DNA of 64,000 nt from assembly GCA_963971285.1 (NCBI GenBank), contig OZ020246.1:20443217-20507216 (forward strand). Direction: 5' to 3'. The stretch is from Astropecten irregularis. Lineage: Eukaryota; Echinodermata; Asteroidea; Paxillosida; Astropectinidae. Positions within the stretch are counted from its first letter, which is position 1. The number at the start of each line of letters is the position of its first letter. The notes under the pieces were generated by a model, which was not told the DNA's origin, made no database searches, and was given only the letters and a program-made list of their open reading frames with translations. Of this stretch, positions 20,601 through 34,000 are shown piece after piece. Both the position numbers and the translations under genes were made by a program.

Positions 20601-23600
20601 TCACATCCCCAACTCTCAAAGCGCGCTCCGTTCAATCTTCCATTAAACCAGAATATGTCATCACCTTCACTGCTGCGCAATTACTCACCGAAGCGCTCGA
20701 CGCTTGGATTCTGGGATCACCGCTCAAATTGTTTTTGCTTGCAGTTTCCGTACGGAAAGAAAAAATATTCTTAGTTACTTAGAAATTCAAGTGTATCTTT
20801 ATGTACAAACAGCTATATGGATCATAGTTTTTTTCACAATTTCACGCTTGTTACTTAATTGTGGCAGTTTGACTTGACAGATTAATTATTCTATTTCTAG
20901 CTATTTGCACAAAAGGTCCCATTGGAGACCCTTTGAGGTTAATACTTAGAAATTGTGTGTAAATTCTAACGGGTACAGCTGAAAAGAGAATACAAGCTTC
21001 AAATGGAAGACGCTCGGTAGCCATCTTTGTTTAGAAACCCACATCCCACTCTGAAGCATCAGTCATAAGTGTAGGTTTCCAACATTGGTACCAGTCTACC
21101 ATCAATAGGGTTGTTTGGTTTTATAAAGCGTGATATAAACAGGGTCCAAGCACAGGTTTATCGAGATCATTCAGGGGGGGGGGGGGGGACAAGCTGTTTC
21201 ACAGCTCTTCGAAGACTGACCCGAACATTGACTTTGTATAAAGTCGTGAGTAATGACGGTCGATTAGGTCAGCCAATTATGTGTTCCGCATTCATGACAG
21301 CCCTCGGCACATGAGTTGGCAGTCTTGACTCAAAGCCGCCAGCGGTTTCACGACCGAACCAATCAATCAATCACAATCCAAACAAACTTTGTCTGTTTTT
21401 CTCTTCGTCGTCTTTTTTTTTTCTCTCTCTCTCAAGGCTTTTTGTTTTTTAATACCCAGCATGTGTTCTCCCAACCTTTGAAATCATCGAGGGTTCACAG
21501 CTCTTTGCAGTCATCTCCCTAGGCGGTAGCATTTGAAAAAAGAAAAAAAAAATCTTTTTTCGCTGAGAGGTCAGACAAAATGCTTATGTCTGGACCAATA
21601 TTTATAGCGGTATGCGTTTATGTTCCTGTCATAATCATGTTTATCGGAGTCGTATGTGGTTTGCGGCGATGACAGACGAGTTGAGTTCATGTGACCGATC
21701 TGATTGGGCGCGAACATGAAAATCAGATCTGACACGTTTGGTTCACGAGTTAATCACTTCGCTGAAATGGCCAAACCTAATATTGATTGCGAGGGCCGTG
21801 GGACATGTAAAATATGACCCGTTGGTACCATCTGACTTCGAGGGTAAATCTTGCCAACCTCATTTCACTATTTACCTAAGCTTACAATGCCCAATCCCCT
21901 CCCCTCCCCTCCTCCATCCCTCCCCCTCCCCCACCTCCCAAAGTGGTACATGCCTGGTCATAACCCTTTTTTTGGTATTAAAGTGGGAAAATGTACTCTT
22001 CCGATCCGTCCGTTTTTTCCCAAACTTCAGAATGAAAATCTAATGTGACATTCAATAAAATCGCTGGCATTCCAAAACATACATGTGTGTGGGGGTATCG
22101 AATGAAACATCACACAACGCTGTGGAAATAGCAATGAAAATCATTCTCCTTCTGATTGGTTGGACAATGTGTTTTGCAATATTGATTTGGATGCTGATAA
22201 GCTTTAAATTCCGTGCACATTTTTGCTCGCGCCGCAATTCGAGAAAATTCATGTGTGAAACGATGTTCAGCAATTCATTTTTCTTAGGTGTGAAAAGCAG
22301 TTTTAGGAAACAGTGCTTGTCTGTGAAAATCCAGGCACAAATTTGCACATAAATTTTCCCAAGCATGAAAATGTGTTGCTTAGAAATGTTGGTTTTTCAG
22401 CCAAATCTCGATGCAATTTTGATCTCAAACAGAAGACAGATATCTTGTTCCTTTTGTGTTTTTAGGGGAAGAAATTTGGTTGGAATACTTCGAAACCATT
22501 GATTTGTTTTTCAAAGGGGGCCAGGTGTTGAATAGTTTAAGAATGGTATGCTTAATATTTTAATGTATGATGGTTTATAGTTCATCCCAGAATAGGCTCT
22601 AATAGAAGAAAAAACACATACAGGCCCTAGCAAACGTTAATTTTATGCTTGTCTGAATTTTGGTCAATAGAGGGCAGTGTTCGGGTAAACCATCAGTATT
22701 GCTTGGTGTCTATGTGGTTAGCTCTTGAGCAGCATCCAGCATATAAACCAGCACATCCACCAAGTCCGGCACTCTCTCTCCTGAGGACGACTAGAGCACA
22801 CTGGTCGAAACGTCGAGAATCCACTCTCATCGATCCTTTTTAGGACCACACATCGTCCTAAAAAGAGATTTTTTATACATGGTGTCACTGCAAGCCTTAC
22901 TCATTCTGACGGAACTCCCCTTTGCCTTATCTCAAATGTGTCACAAAAGTGCAAACACAACATGGCTGCCCGAGATCCGGAGAATGTTCTTTCGGGGCAA
23001 TGTACGCCCAATGTATGCCGGAGGTTTCCTCTCAACTTAAATGTGCCTCAACTGGTTGGATATCCAGCAAGGCTTTTACCCTTGGTTCAACCCTACCTCT
23101 ACTAGCCCACTGGCCAAAAAAGTTCCAATAATAAGGCTCTTATAATTGGGCTCAACTGTTCAGGAACAAACCCCTCCCCCCCCAACCAACCAACCAACCA
23201 ATTCCAAAGTCTGATCTTTTTTTATTTCAATGTCGCAACTAATAGACTTAATTCCAGTAGAATGTTTGTGTAAGGCGCCTTCTCAAAATTGACTGTGCGT
23301 GCCCCCCGCGTTCTTTCTGCAGGATCCTGCAGACTTTTTTAACAAAAGAGCCCTTGACAACCCGTTCCAGCACGCCCAGAACGCTTCATTAAAATAACAA
23401 TAGGTATGAATATGTGTGATCTTCCGCCGACCGGCCGATCCAACAATGCTGGCTGACAAGTCATTTAAATATGAATACATTGTAGTTCGTCCATGTTATG
23501 ACTGGCCTGTTTGCAAAATGATCGGCAAGTCCCCCCAAAACGTATTTTCAGCCGGGGAAATAATAGATAGATTGGAGGTGACATATAATGCAGGTCTCAG

Positions 23601-25036
23601 AAAATGGTTTGCCAAGACCACCCAAAAAGTATTTTTCAGCCGGGAAATAATAGATCGGAGGGGAAAAATAATGCAGGTCTCAGAGAAAATGGTCGGCAAG
23701 TCCCCGAAAAACGTATTTTTCAGCCGGGGAAATAATAGATCGGAGGCGAAAAATAATGCAGGTCTCAGAAAATGGTCGGCCAAGTCCCCGAAAAACGTAT
23801 TTTTAAGCTGGAGAAATAATAGATCGGAGGTAAAAAATAATGCAGGTCTCAGAAAATGGTCGGCCAAGTCCCCCAAAAACGTATTTTTCAGCCGGGAAAA
23901 TAATACTGATCGGACGTGAAAAATAATGCAGGTCTCAGAAAATGGTCGGCCAAGTCCCCCAAAAACGTATTTTTCAGCCGGGGAAATAATAGATCGGAGG
24001 CGAAAAATAATGCAGGTCTCAGAAAAAAATGGTCGGCCAAGTCCCCCCAAAACGTATTTTTCAGCCGGGGAAATAATAGATCGGACGTGAAAAATAATGC
24101 AGGTCTCAGAAAATGGTCGGCCAAGTTCCCCCAAAACGTATTTTTCAGCCGGGTAAATAGTAGATCGGACGTGAAAAATAATGCAGGTCTCAGAAAATGG
24201 TCGGCCAAGTTCCCCCAAAACGTATTTTTCAGCCGGGGAAATGATAGATCGGACGTGAAAAATAATGCAGGTCTCAGAAAATGGTCGGCCAAGTTCCCCC
24301 AAAACGTATTTTTCAGCCGGGGAAATAATAGATCGGACGTGAAAAATAATGCAGGTCTCAGAAAATGGTCGGCCAAGTCCCCCCAAAACGTATTTTTCAG
24401 CCGGGGAAATAATAGATCGGACGTGAAAAATAATGCAGGTCTCAGAAAATGGTCGGCCAAGTTCCCCCAAAACGTATTTTTCAGCCGGAGAAATAATAGA
24501 TCGGACGTGAAAAATAATGCAGGTCTCAGAAAATGGTCGGCCAAGTCCCCGAAAAACGTATTTTTAAGCTGGGGAAATAATAGATCGGAGGTGAAAAATA
24601 ATGCAGGTCTCAGAGAAAATGGTCGGCCAAGACCACCCAAAACGTATTATTCAGTCCGGGAAAGAATAGATTGGAGGTGGAAAATAATGTGCACGTTCAT
24701 GCAAGTTCTTAAGACTTTTGCAATTGGGCGTCTTCCTGCGTTCCCACCGGATGTATTCATGAGGTCTTCCCAATGTATGTTTATTCATTGGCATCATTGT
24801 TGTGCTAACAAAAGCACACGGCTGGTCTAGCTCATTAAACTCGCCGTGCTTGAGAGCACACACCCGTCCAGTCTGCAGAATCACGGCCTCCTTGGCAACC
24901 GCAGACTCTCCGTGCGGAACGCAGACTTCCTGCAGAATAACGCGCAGTCAATTTTGAGAAGGCGCCTAACATAAAGGGCTCGGTGTGTGTCGAAGCTTCG
25001 GGCTTGACCATGTTTGCCCCAATGTTTTCATTCATG

Positions 25037-25070
<34 letters not shown>

Positions 25071-28000
25071 GGAAACATGGTAAGGATAAATTAGATTATG
25101 GATCTAACTCATAAATTACTCCAAGCTCTCACACCCAAATGTCTAATCCAGTCAGTGTTACAACAACATACTTACTTCCATCTAATAACGACCCAAGTTA
25201 GCTTGGGAATGTAGCTGGGACTCTGATAGTAGTACAGTAGTCCTTTATAGCTTGGGAAGGGAAAACATATAAGGAAGAATTTGTTACAAGCGTCATTCTC
25301 AGGACGTTCATCCTGTCTTGGTGGTGTACTCATATCGCCAAGTTGTAATTTATCCTCATTGATGAAATCTTCAAAAAGTCTGTATGCTGCAATAGCTACA
25401 TTTATTGTGGTCAAATCGTCTTATACGTGTCCGCAACATGGGACAATGTCCTGTGCTTGCGCTGGAAGTGGCCAGCATTCGGCCGTGCGACTTGAGACCA
25501 TGATAAGTGGCTGTGGCTTTTGTTGTGACTGTTGCCAGGCATATTGCTACGATACGTCCTATGCTTCAGGGCGTGTTGATCCAGGGGCAGTCCAGACATT
25601 TGCCATAGCTGTAAATTTTGAACACAGCGTAAACAGACAGAAAAGACAGACACTGATTTATGCCGTCTCCCCTCGACAGTTCCAGTATTTTCCACTGACG
25701 TATCGCGCCTCGTAAACATGAACGTCGGCGAGTGCAGAAACCCACTCTCTGCTCTGTTCCCATTCTGACAAATGCTCACTAGTGTCAATTTGTGTGACCA
25801 TCAATACAAAGCATTCTTGGGGAAACAAAATCATTCGTTCATGGAGATCATTTATTATAACCAAAGTTAATTAGACTGAAATATGGATGCTTTTTAGGTA
25901 AATACATGTATCTACATGTAGATTCTGTACACTGCCATTATTGCTGTAATCCACATGTTTCCTAAAAAAATTACCTAGAAAATCCCGAGTGCAAAATTGT
26001 TTTCTCTGTAAAACAAGCCAGCAGCTTTCTCTCCTGTAAATTAAACAATATTCTTGTTTGTGATCCTCATTTTTTTTTTTATTTTTTTTTTTTAACAATC
26101 GCCTGCTACATTCCACATTCCAAGCTCATTTTTGTTTTGTTTTGGTTTTGGAACAAAGATACAATCTTGCTGGTTTTTTTGTTGTCTTTTTTGTCTTGAA
26201 ACTGAATAAGTCGCATAAATCTGTGAATTACACAAAGAAATCATCCAAATCAGGCATTTTCTGTTACGGTTATAAATCAAATAACCCCAGGAAATTGAAT
26301 ACTTGATTCAGCAGACCCCCTCCTTATAAACGCCGCAGCAAACATGAAGTCGACCCTGCCAAGACCAAATTTGGCGAAATCCCTTGGTAAGGGGAAATTT
26401 CCCCAACAGCAGGGTTTTGTGGGAAGTAGAAAAACAAAGACAGCATGTGCAGACATTTTCACAAATTACGGGGCATTTCCCAGGGGGGAGGGGGGGGACT
26501 GGACAAAAAAAAACCCGAAGTCCTTGAACCCGGTAATGGGAAACAGATGTCGTCGTCTGTCAAAATGTTGCGAATGTTTCGTGCGGCATTCGCATGATCC
26601 AGCCCTCCCGCCTTTTACGCTCGTCCCTTAAAAACGCGATGGATCAACCCCAATTAAATAACGCTTTTAGAGGAGGCACTCCCCTCCTCTCAACCCTGAA
26701 CCCTTAACGGCCAACCCAACACCCGACCCAAGCACTTCCAGGAGTGTTTGGCTCTGTTGTTTGCATGTCTGCGTTTGATAAATCGTGTCGTAGCGATCGT
26801 CTGTAAATGAGCTAGTCCATCTGTCATGAAAGTTTCTTTGTCTACCATCTTCCCTTCGTTCGCTCTCTCGGTGTGAGCGTCTCTCTAGCTCTCTTTCCCT
26901 CCCCATTACAGCAGATGGCTTCAGTGTTTCCTCCTCCGAAAATATCGTCAGTAATGAGACTGTGGTTGAGATGGAGTGTCCTCAGACAGTCACTCAGGGC
27001 AGCTTTTTCCTTCCCTTTGCCTCTGATGACTATCCTTTTCATTACAATTCCGAAGTTGTAGGTTTTTGGTTTTTTTTTCAGAATAAAACACGACACAAAA
27101 GTTTAATACAAAAAATGGCATAGATTGCTTTTTACCCCTTACATATACTAGAGCCAATAACATTGAACCAACAATAAGGATCGGTGTGTGTGTGTGTGTG
27201 TGCTTGCGTGCATATTGCAGCCGTGCCCTCACACAGTTCCCACGGTATCATTTTGAAACGTGCCCAGCCATAAATTGCACAACTTTGATAGTGTGAGACA
27301 CAAAAATCCATTTAATGCAGAGCCACAGTCCCAGAAAAAATACCCGGCCACATTTTGCACATTTAGTTCCCCGGCCCCACAATGGAGGCTTTTGAATGTG
27401 TCTTGCACTATTTGCCCCGGAGCACGTTTTGTGTGATTTCAGAAGGAGAGAAAAGAGAGCTAGACCGAGAGGGTTGGGAGGGGGGGGGGAGGGGAGGTAG
27501 ATGTTTACCGTGCTGCGTGTCAGCCGACCATTTCATGCACTCTCGCGGCTGAGTGGAAGCAGACATGTCGTTAACAATAATTCAGTTCACACCTGTCTGG
27601 GCGACACGACGGGGCATCGTGATTGGTCATTATCGTCAACCCAGGGCAACGATCTTCCGTGACCGATATATCCGTAACCTTTTATTGTAAATATTTTTTT
27701 CTTGTTTTTTTTTTTTTGGTGTGTGTGTGTGTGTTCGTTCGTGTGGTGAGGGAGGAAAGAAAACCCCTCAAAGTGGACGATGCTAGACGGGAATTATTCT
27801 AGTCATGTAGCCTCCAGTTATCATACAGATATGCTATTTATGTTTGATGTCTGGGTGAGTAAAAGGACTGTCCCAAACAGACACAAAAAAAACCACAAGC
27901 ACTTTTAAAGGAGCAACCTGTCGGCTTTTATTTGTGTCTGTATTTCGTCCCTCGGCCGAACAAGGATGTGCAATTTGCAGTTTGAAGATCTTTGTTATCG

Positions 28001-31000
28001 TGAAGCCAGACATTGTTTAACTTGGTAATCATTGTGCCCCTCTTGATACAAAGAGAAAAGAGGTTTGCTGACAAATGAATTGCTGTTTCCTCTTTCTGTG
28101 TGAAATGCTTGTCTGGGCCGTTCAATTCTTGTTCAGTTTTTCTTCTCTTTTGTTGTTGATATTGTCTTTTTTAGTCTCAATATGTAGAAGTCATGTCAAT
28201 ATGTCATTCAGTTGTTTAAGGTGGAAATGTGCATTGTCACTGTGTGTTCATGTCGAGTGCTGCATTTCGTAATTCAGTCAGTCCACACAGCACTCCATCA
28301 TTTGTCTAGATCACAACCGTGCACTTTCTAGCGTGCCCCCCACCCCCTTCCCCCCTCCCCCCTCCCCCCTCTCCACATCTTTAGCGTCGTCGTTGTCGGG
28401 TTCCAGCCAAATCCATTTGAGTTTGTCTGGTGTATTTACGGTCGGGAGCTGCGGATATGGAGTACATTGGCTCTGGGGCGTGGACGTTGCCATTGAAATT
28501 AATCAGTCTTATGACAACATCGCCCGGGGCCCAAAGGAGATTTACTGACATAGTATAGGCCAGCCAGACAAATAAAGTTGTTTCCGAGTTTCTTATTCAC
28601 CAACTCCACGGATTATAATACCACAAAGAAAAAAAGGAGGGATGTAATTCCAAGTAATGTAGTATAGAAGGAAAAAAAAAACCAACCTATTCAATTTTTT
28701 TTTGCGGAATATAAAATGGGCCTTTGTTGTGCCTTTTTATCTTTTATTAAAGCTGCAATGACCATTGATATCAAGACAGGATTTGATTCCACAATAGAAT
28801 AATGATAAGGAATCACCGGAAGGCCTGTGCATTCTCGGTACTTTTGCCCAAAATATTTTCGTTACTTGAATATTTCGAAACATTTTGGATTGGAGTATTT
28901 AGAGAGTGGATATGTTTTTTCCTTTTTTTCCTCTCAAATTGATCTGTTATTCAGGCATGCAATTTTTCCTCTGATCAGCTGATTTCCTCATTTTTCTCAT
29001 CACACTCATGCTGTTGAAAATAGAAAAACACTGCACAAAGTCTTGTAAAGATTATAAGTTTTTATTATCATCAAATAACCACAAGGGAAACTGACTGAAT
29101 TTTTAAAAATCATTGAAAGGTGAACGAAGAAATATAGACTGGAGCGGCATTCGAACTGGCAACCTCCTGATGAATACCTTACAGGCACTCTACCGACTAC
29201 CAACAGTCAAATTTTCTTTGGTCACCTTTTAATGATTTTAATTTTTTGTTTTCGATTTTTATTACAAGTGGAATTCTGTACAGTGGAATGTCACCATAAC
29301 GACCACAGCTTGATGACAGAAACTGTCTGTTTATAGTGGTCGTTCATTTATTATCACAATTTAAAAAAACAATGTTGGACATGTTTTGGAAGCCAAATTA
29401 GGAGCCAACTGATGATGTTCTGTGTAGCCAAATGTCCGGTATAGCAGTGTTCGGTGAAGCGGCGTTCATCTGTCGTGGGAAACAGTTGTGAATTCAGTGA
29501 GTGCTTCCTTCGTCGTTCGGCATAAGAATATGACTTATGGATTGCTGCAAGAAAAGGCGACCATTTTGGAGAGTTTAATAGCTCAGAATCCGTCTATTCT
29601 TATTCTTTCACCATAAGCTGGTCAAGATTGATCAAAGCAGACCTGTGTTCAACTTAGAAGCTATTTTTTTTAGAAGCTATTTGTTAAAAAAAATACCCAA
29701 ACAAAACTTATCATATTTTTGGTACACTTTGTTTTTGCCTAGAATTTTGTTTTGTTTTACAGCTTCACGGTATGTTTTTTTGTTTATGACGTCGGACTAT
29801 GACAACGATAGTCTGAAAAATATGTTCCAGCAGTACTACTTTTGAAGTTTGAAGCGTGATATGGGAAACATGTTTTTTTTTTTCGTTTTTTTTTTTGGTG
29901 TGTAATCCTTAGCCAGTAGCCATTTCCTACGTAACATTGTGCACGGTCCTTCACCTCCCTTGCCAGACAAAACTAGACTGATTTATTTTCATCTGGGGGT
30001 TGATATTAGTCCCAACCTCGTTGCTAGTGGCTAGCATGCATTCCAATCTATCACCCAGCCCAGCTAAACAAAGTACTGGCGGGTCCGAAATGACTAGGGA
30101 TAATTACAGAAAGAAAAAAAAAATTCTCTTTTTTTTATGTAACATGACAGAGTGTGCGCAAGCGTGGAGGATATTTTTTTTCTGTGTTTGTAATGCGGCG
30201 ATGCATACATAATGAAAGCAGGTGTCAGGTAAAACCAGACTTTGTTTTCGTTCAAATTTTTTTTTCCTCTCCCATTTTTCCCCCCTCTATTTTCTTCCCT
30301 CTTTTTTCATTCATCTCCTGAGAGAATCTGAGGGCGATGACTCGTGAACCTCTTGACAGAGTTAGTAATTACATGCACGGTGGGGGAGGGTGGGGGAGGG
30401 GGCAGGGGGGGTGTTTATTGTACCGGAATATTGTGAACGGTCGTGGAAATAACCAGTGCCTATTTGATGATTTGGATTTGGTTGTAAGGAACAGGTACAT
30501 TCAAATCAAATAATGATATATGACCTGATGTAGAAAAGCTCCCGCTTGTGTTTTAATTAATGAATCATTAAAAAGTGGACAATGAAAAATTGACTGGAGC
30601 GGGATTTGAACCAGCGATCTCTGGAATACCGTACCGGATTTCCTTACCAGAGTGCCGGGACGGTAACATTCCCCTGTACAAATTCCACTTAAAACAAAAA
30701 TCGATAACAAAGAATTATAATCATTGAAAGGTGAATAAAGAAAATTTGACTGTTAGAAGTCATGGTAGAGAGCCTGTACGGTATTCCGGAGATCGCTGGT
30801 TCGAATCATGCTCCAGTCAATGTTTCTTTGTTCACTTTTCAGAGACTTAATTCAGTCAGTTTCCCTTGTGGTTATTTGATGATTATTTAACAAGTATAAA
30901 TAAATTGCAAAATATGTTCAACTATTGCCTGGAGGACTAGCTACAGTTCCTAAAGTTTATACAAACATTGAAATAAACTAGGAGGAGGGGGATACTACAA

Positions 31001-34000
31001 CGAATCAGTCTATCGTTTACGTCTTTTTTCATGAATTTTTTCTGAAAAGTTTGCCACAAGCTTGGACAATTTAAGACTATGAATGTAAATCATGATATAA
31101 GATATATGCTTCCTTATTAAACAGTCCAAGATGATCCGTTATAATTTAAAGTCATATTCAGTAATACTGCCTTATATAGACTTTTAATGTTCATTTTGAT
31201 CTCCTGCATTGTCATTTCTCTTCATTACGCGAGACTGATGGATCAACTTAAAAATAATTGAACTGTCTGAAGTCACAGTTGTCATCTTCCGTGCCTCTTT
31301 GATATTAAATTGCTGACAGACACTCAGGAGTTTTGAAATTGGATCACTCCGCAAAGGAGAAGAAGACGACATTAATGGTTGAAGCGATCGCTTCCCTGGC
31401 ACCTCAAAATGGACGGAAAGAGACATTATCTGCAGGCTAATGAGCCGGAGCAAGAGTTTTCACATCGCTCTCTGACGCTGGGGTCTGTCTTCTCATATGT
31501 CTGATGGAAAAAAGGGGGGGAAAAACCTGTGATAATTTTGGAAAATTCTTTTTTTGTAATGGGATGAGTCAATAGAATGTCACACTTGGACAGGTTGTCA
31601 GGCTACTGACACTAGCAGTTGATTTCACCAAATTCATCGTAACTTACTATCAATTGTATAGCACTTGTGGTATATTGCAGTCCTACATAGGATAGGCCCC
31701 CTACGATGAGTTATCCTTCGTAACTCCAGACACGATCGATCGCAGGGCTTCGTGAAATCGACTCCTGACCACTTTCCAGTTTATTTCATGCATAAATGGC
31801 AGGTCATGTTCGATGGGATACCACAGCTTTGATCGGACTGACTTACCAAATTTTTATTGACCTTTACGATAAACTTAACCTATACAAATAATAAACTGCT
31901 GCAAACTGCCCATCAGCCAAAATAATGACCTGAAATTTATAAAATACTTGGAGTTAAGAGGGCCTGATGCCTTTCTATCCTAGCAGAATCTAACGCATCT
32001 GGCTTTCCTAACTCCAAGCATGAACTTAACCTTGTAAAAAGGTTTGTCTTTCTATTTTTTGTGTGCACAACTGCACATTATGATGGTCTCTGATGAGAGT
32101 CATTTGCATTTATTATGGAAGAGAATGCATCTAAAGATGATGGTTTATAATAAGAATTCTCTGGGTCCTGTCGACCTTAAAGAGGAGGAGATTGAATCAC
32201 GAGCTACCACCATGCTAGACGAGCCAAGTGGGTGCTTACAAGTACAGTGTTTACCTCCCGGCCCTTTTTTTTCTTTTGGTCTCCTTTTTTTTTATCCCAC
32301 ATCGATTTCTTCCCCTCCTCCCCAACATACCAACATGACTAATCATGTTATGAGTAGTGTTCAATTGCTAAGCCCTGAAACATAACCTGGAGTCCCCCCC
32401 CCCCTTCTCTCTCTCTCTCCCTCTCTCTTCTCCGTCTTGATCCTGGCCAGATACAGACTCCTCGGGGCTTGTCGGCAATTCAAACTCTGAGACACCGCCT
32501 GCCTGCCTTGCCCGCCTAGCTAGCGTCTGGCATGCAGTGCGTCGCCCCCGTCGCTTGGGCACAGTTGAACGAACTTGGATGGATTTCAATTTCCTCCACT
32601 CCTGGTTTCGATCTGGTTGCGTGGAAAGCTTTGCACTTGAGACGCAGTCGCCGATGAGTGATGGTTGAGATGAGTATGGCCAGATGTTAAATCGGTCCTC
32701 ATCAGGTTGTTGAACCGTTGGTCTGTCTTCCACCTCGGGTCCAGTGCCTTCCAGTTGAAGCTCTCTCTTCTCAACCGCCCGCCACCCCCTCCCCCTCCAT
32801 AAAAGACCCATGTTCTTCTTTCTTCCATTTTGAATTAAGAATCTGAAGCGCGGACCCGGGATATGATCAAAGTGAGAAGTAAAGGCAAGGCCAACTTGCT
32901 TATTTACTTGATTTAATCCATGTCACTTTCAATCCACCCAACCACCGCCATTGACAGAGTAAGGAACAAAAGCAACAATTTATCAAATTCATTCATTCAT
33001 TTATGAGATCAAATTAAATATCATAGGATTCTTTAAGTTAAGATTAACCAAATTTAACATTATTGATTTGAGGACAAATGAATACATTAATCTGAAGGGA
33101 CAGTACATTTTTAAAAACTCGATAGATTTATGATTTGAAAGCTGAACAGAGAAAATTGACTGGAGCGGGATTTGAACCTGTGATCACTAGAAAACAGTAT
33201 CCATGATTCTACCAAATGAGCTTGTTAATCCAGTCAGTTTCTCTCGTGGTAGATTGGATTTATAATTTGTCTAGATACATTTAAAGTGATCATCTTTAGA
33301 GCAGTGATAATGTCTTATTGTTTTTTAGACTTTATATTGTCTCCTGATGATTGCGAATTAGTTTTTCAGTAATTTGTATCCCATAGGTTGACTGGTGTAG
33401 ATTTGTTTACTTTGGGTGGCATGGTTTCAAAGTTTGCAAAATTGCAAGTTATAGATTTGACTTATTCGGCAAATCATTCCCAGTATGTGGATTCCAAATG
33501 AGGAACTCGGTCAGGCGTATCAGCATTCAATTACCATACATCATAAATCTATGTGAATCTTGTGTGCATGCTCAGTCCTTTCTATTCGTTTTAAATTGCT
33601 ATCAAGCGATTGCGATACCCCCCTGCCAAGGTGCAGGTTTTGTTTGTTTGTTGCTAAAAAGGTCTCGGAGTGACTGAACTGAAACCATGTACAGCTTCAT
33701 TGGACCATAGTGGAAGAGAACAGGACTGTGTAAAAATATACAATGCCCCGATGGGGTTGCAAAATAAGGTACTTTCCTTTCCAAAGCCCCCCCCCCCCTT
33801 ACTCACATTGCAGAGTAGGTTGAAAAATGAGTATTGGAACAACAGTTGACTATTTCTCCCCAAAGTGTTTCACATTTTCTGCAATGTCTGCTTGTCGCAT
33901 TCCAAATTATCCACGTGTAGTCGCTACTTTGTCAACCTCCTTTTCGGTTTTGGATTCACATCTTTCGAGAATGTTTAACAACATCGTCAGATTCGTGCAA

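Noticed and set aside
23416-24830. ORFs of 304 and 324 codons on opposite strands
   Set aside because: Products of the 84-bp tandem array inside a transposon; no domain or independent evidence. Kept as a repeat and a finding.
32044-32828. ORFs of 113 and 147 codons in intron 9
   Set aside because: Low-complexity composition and no domain or splice support.
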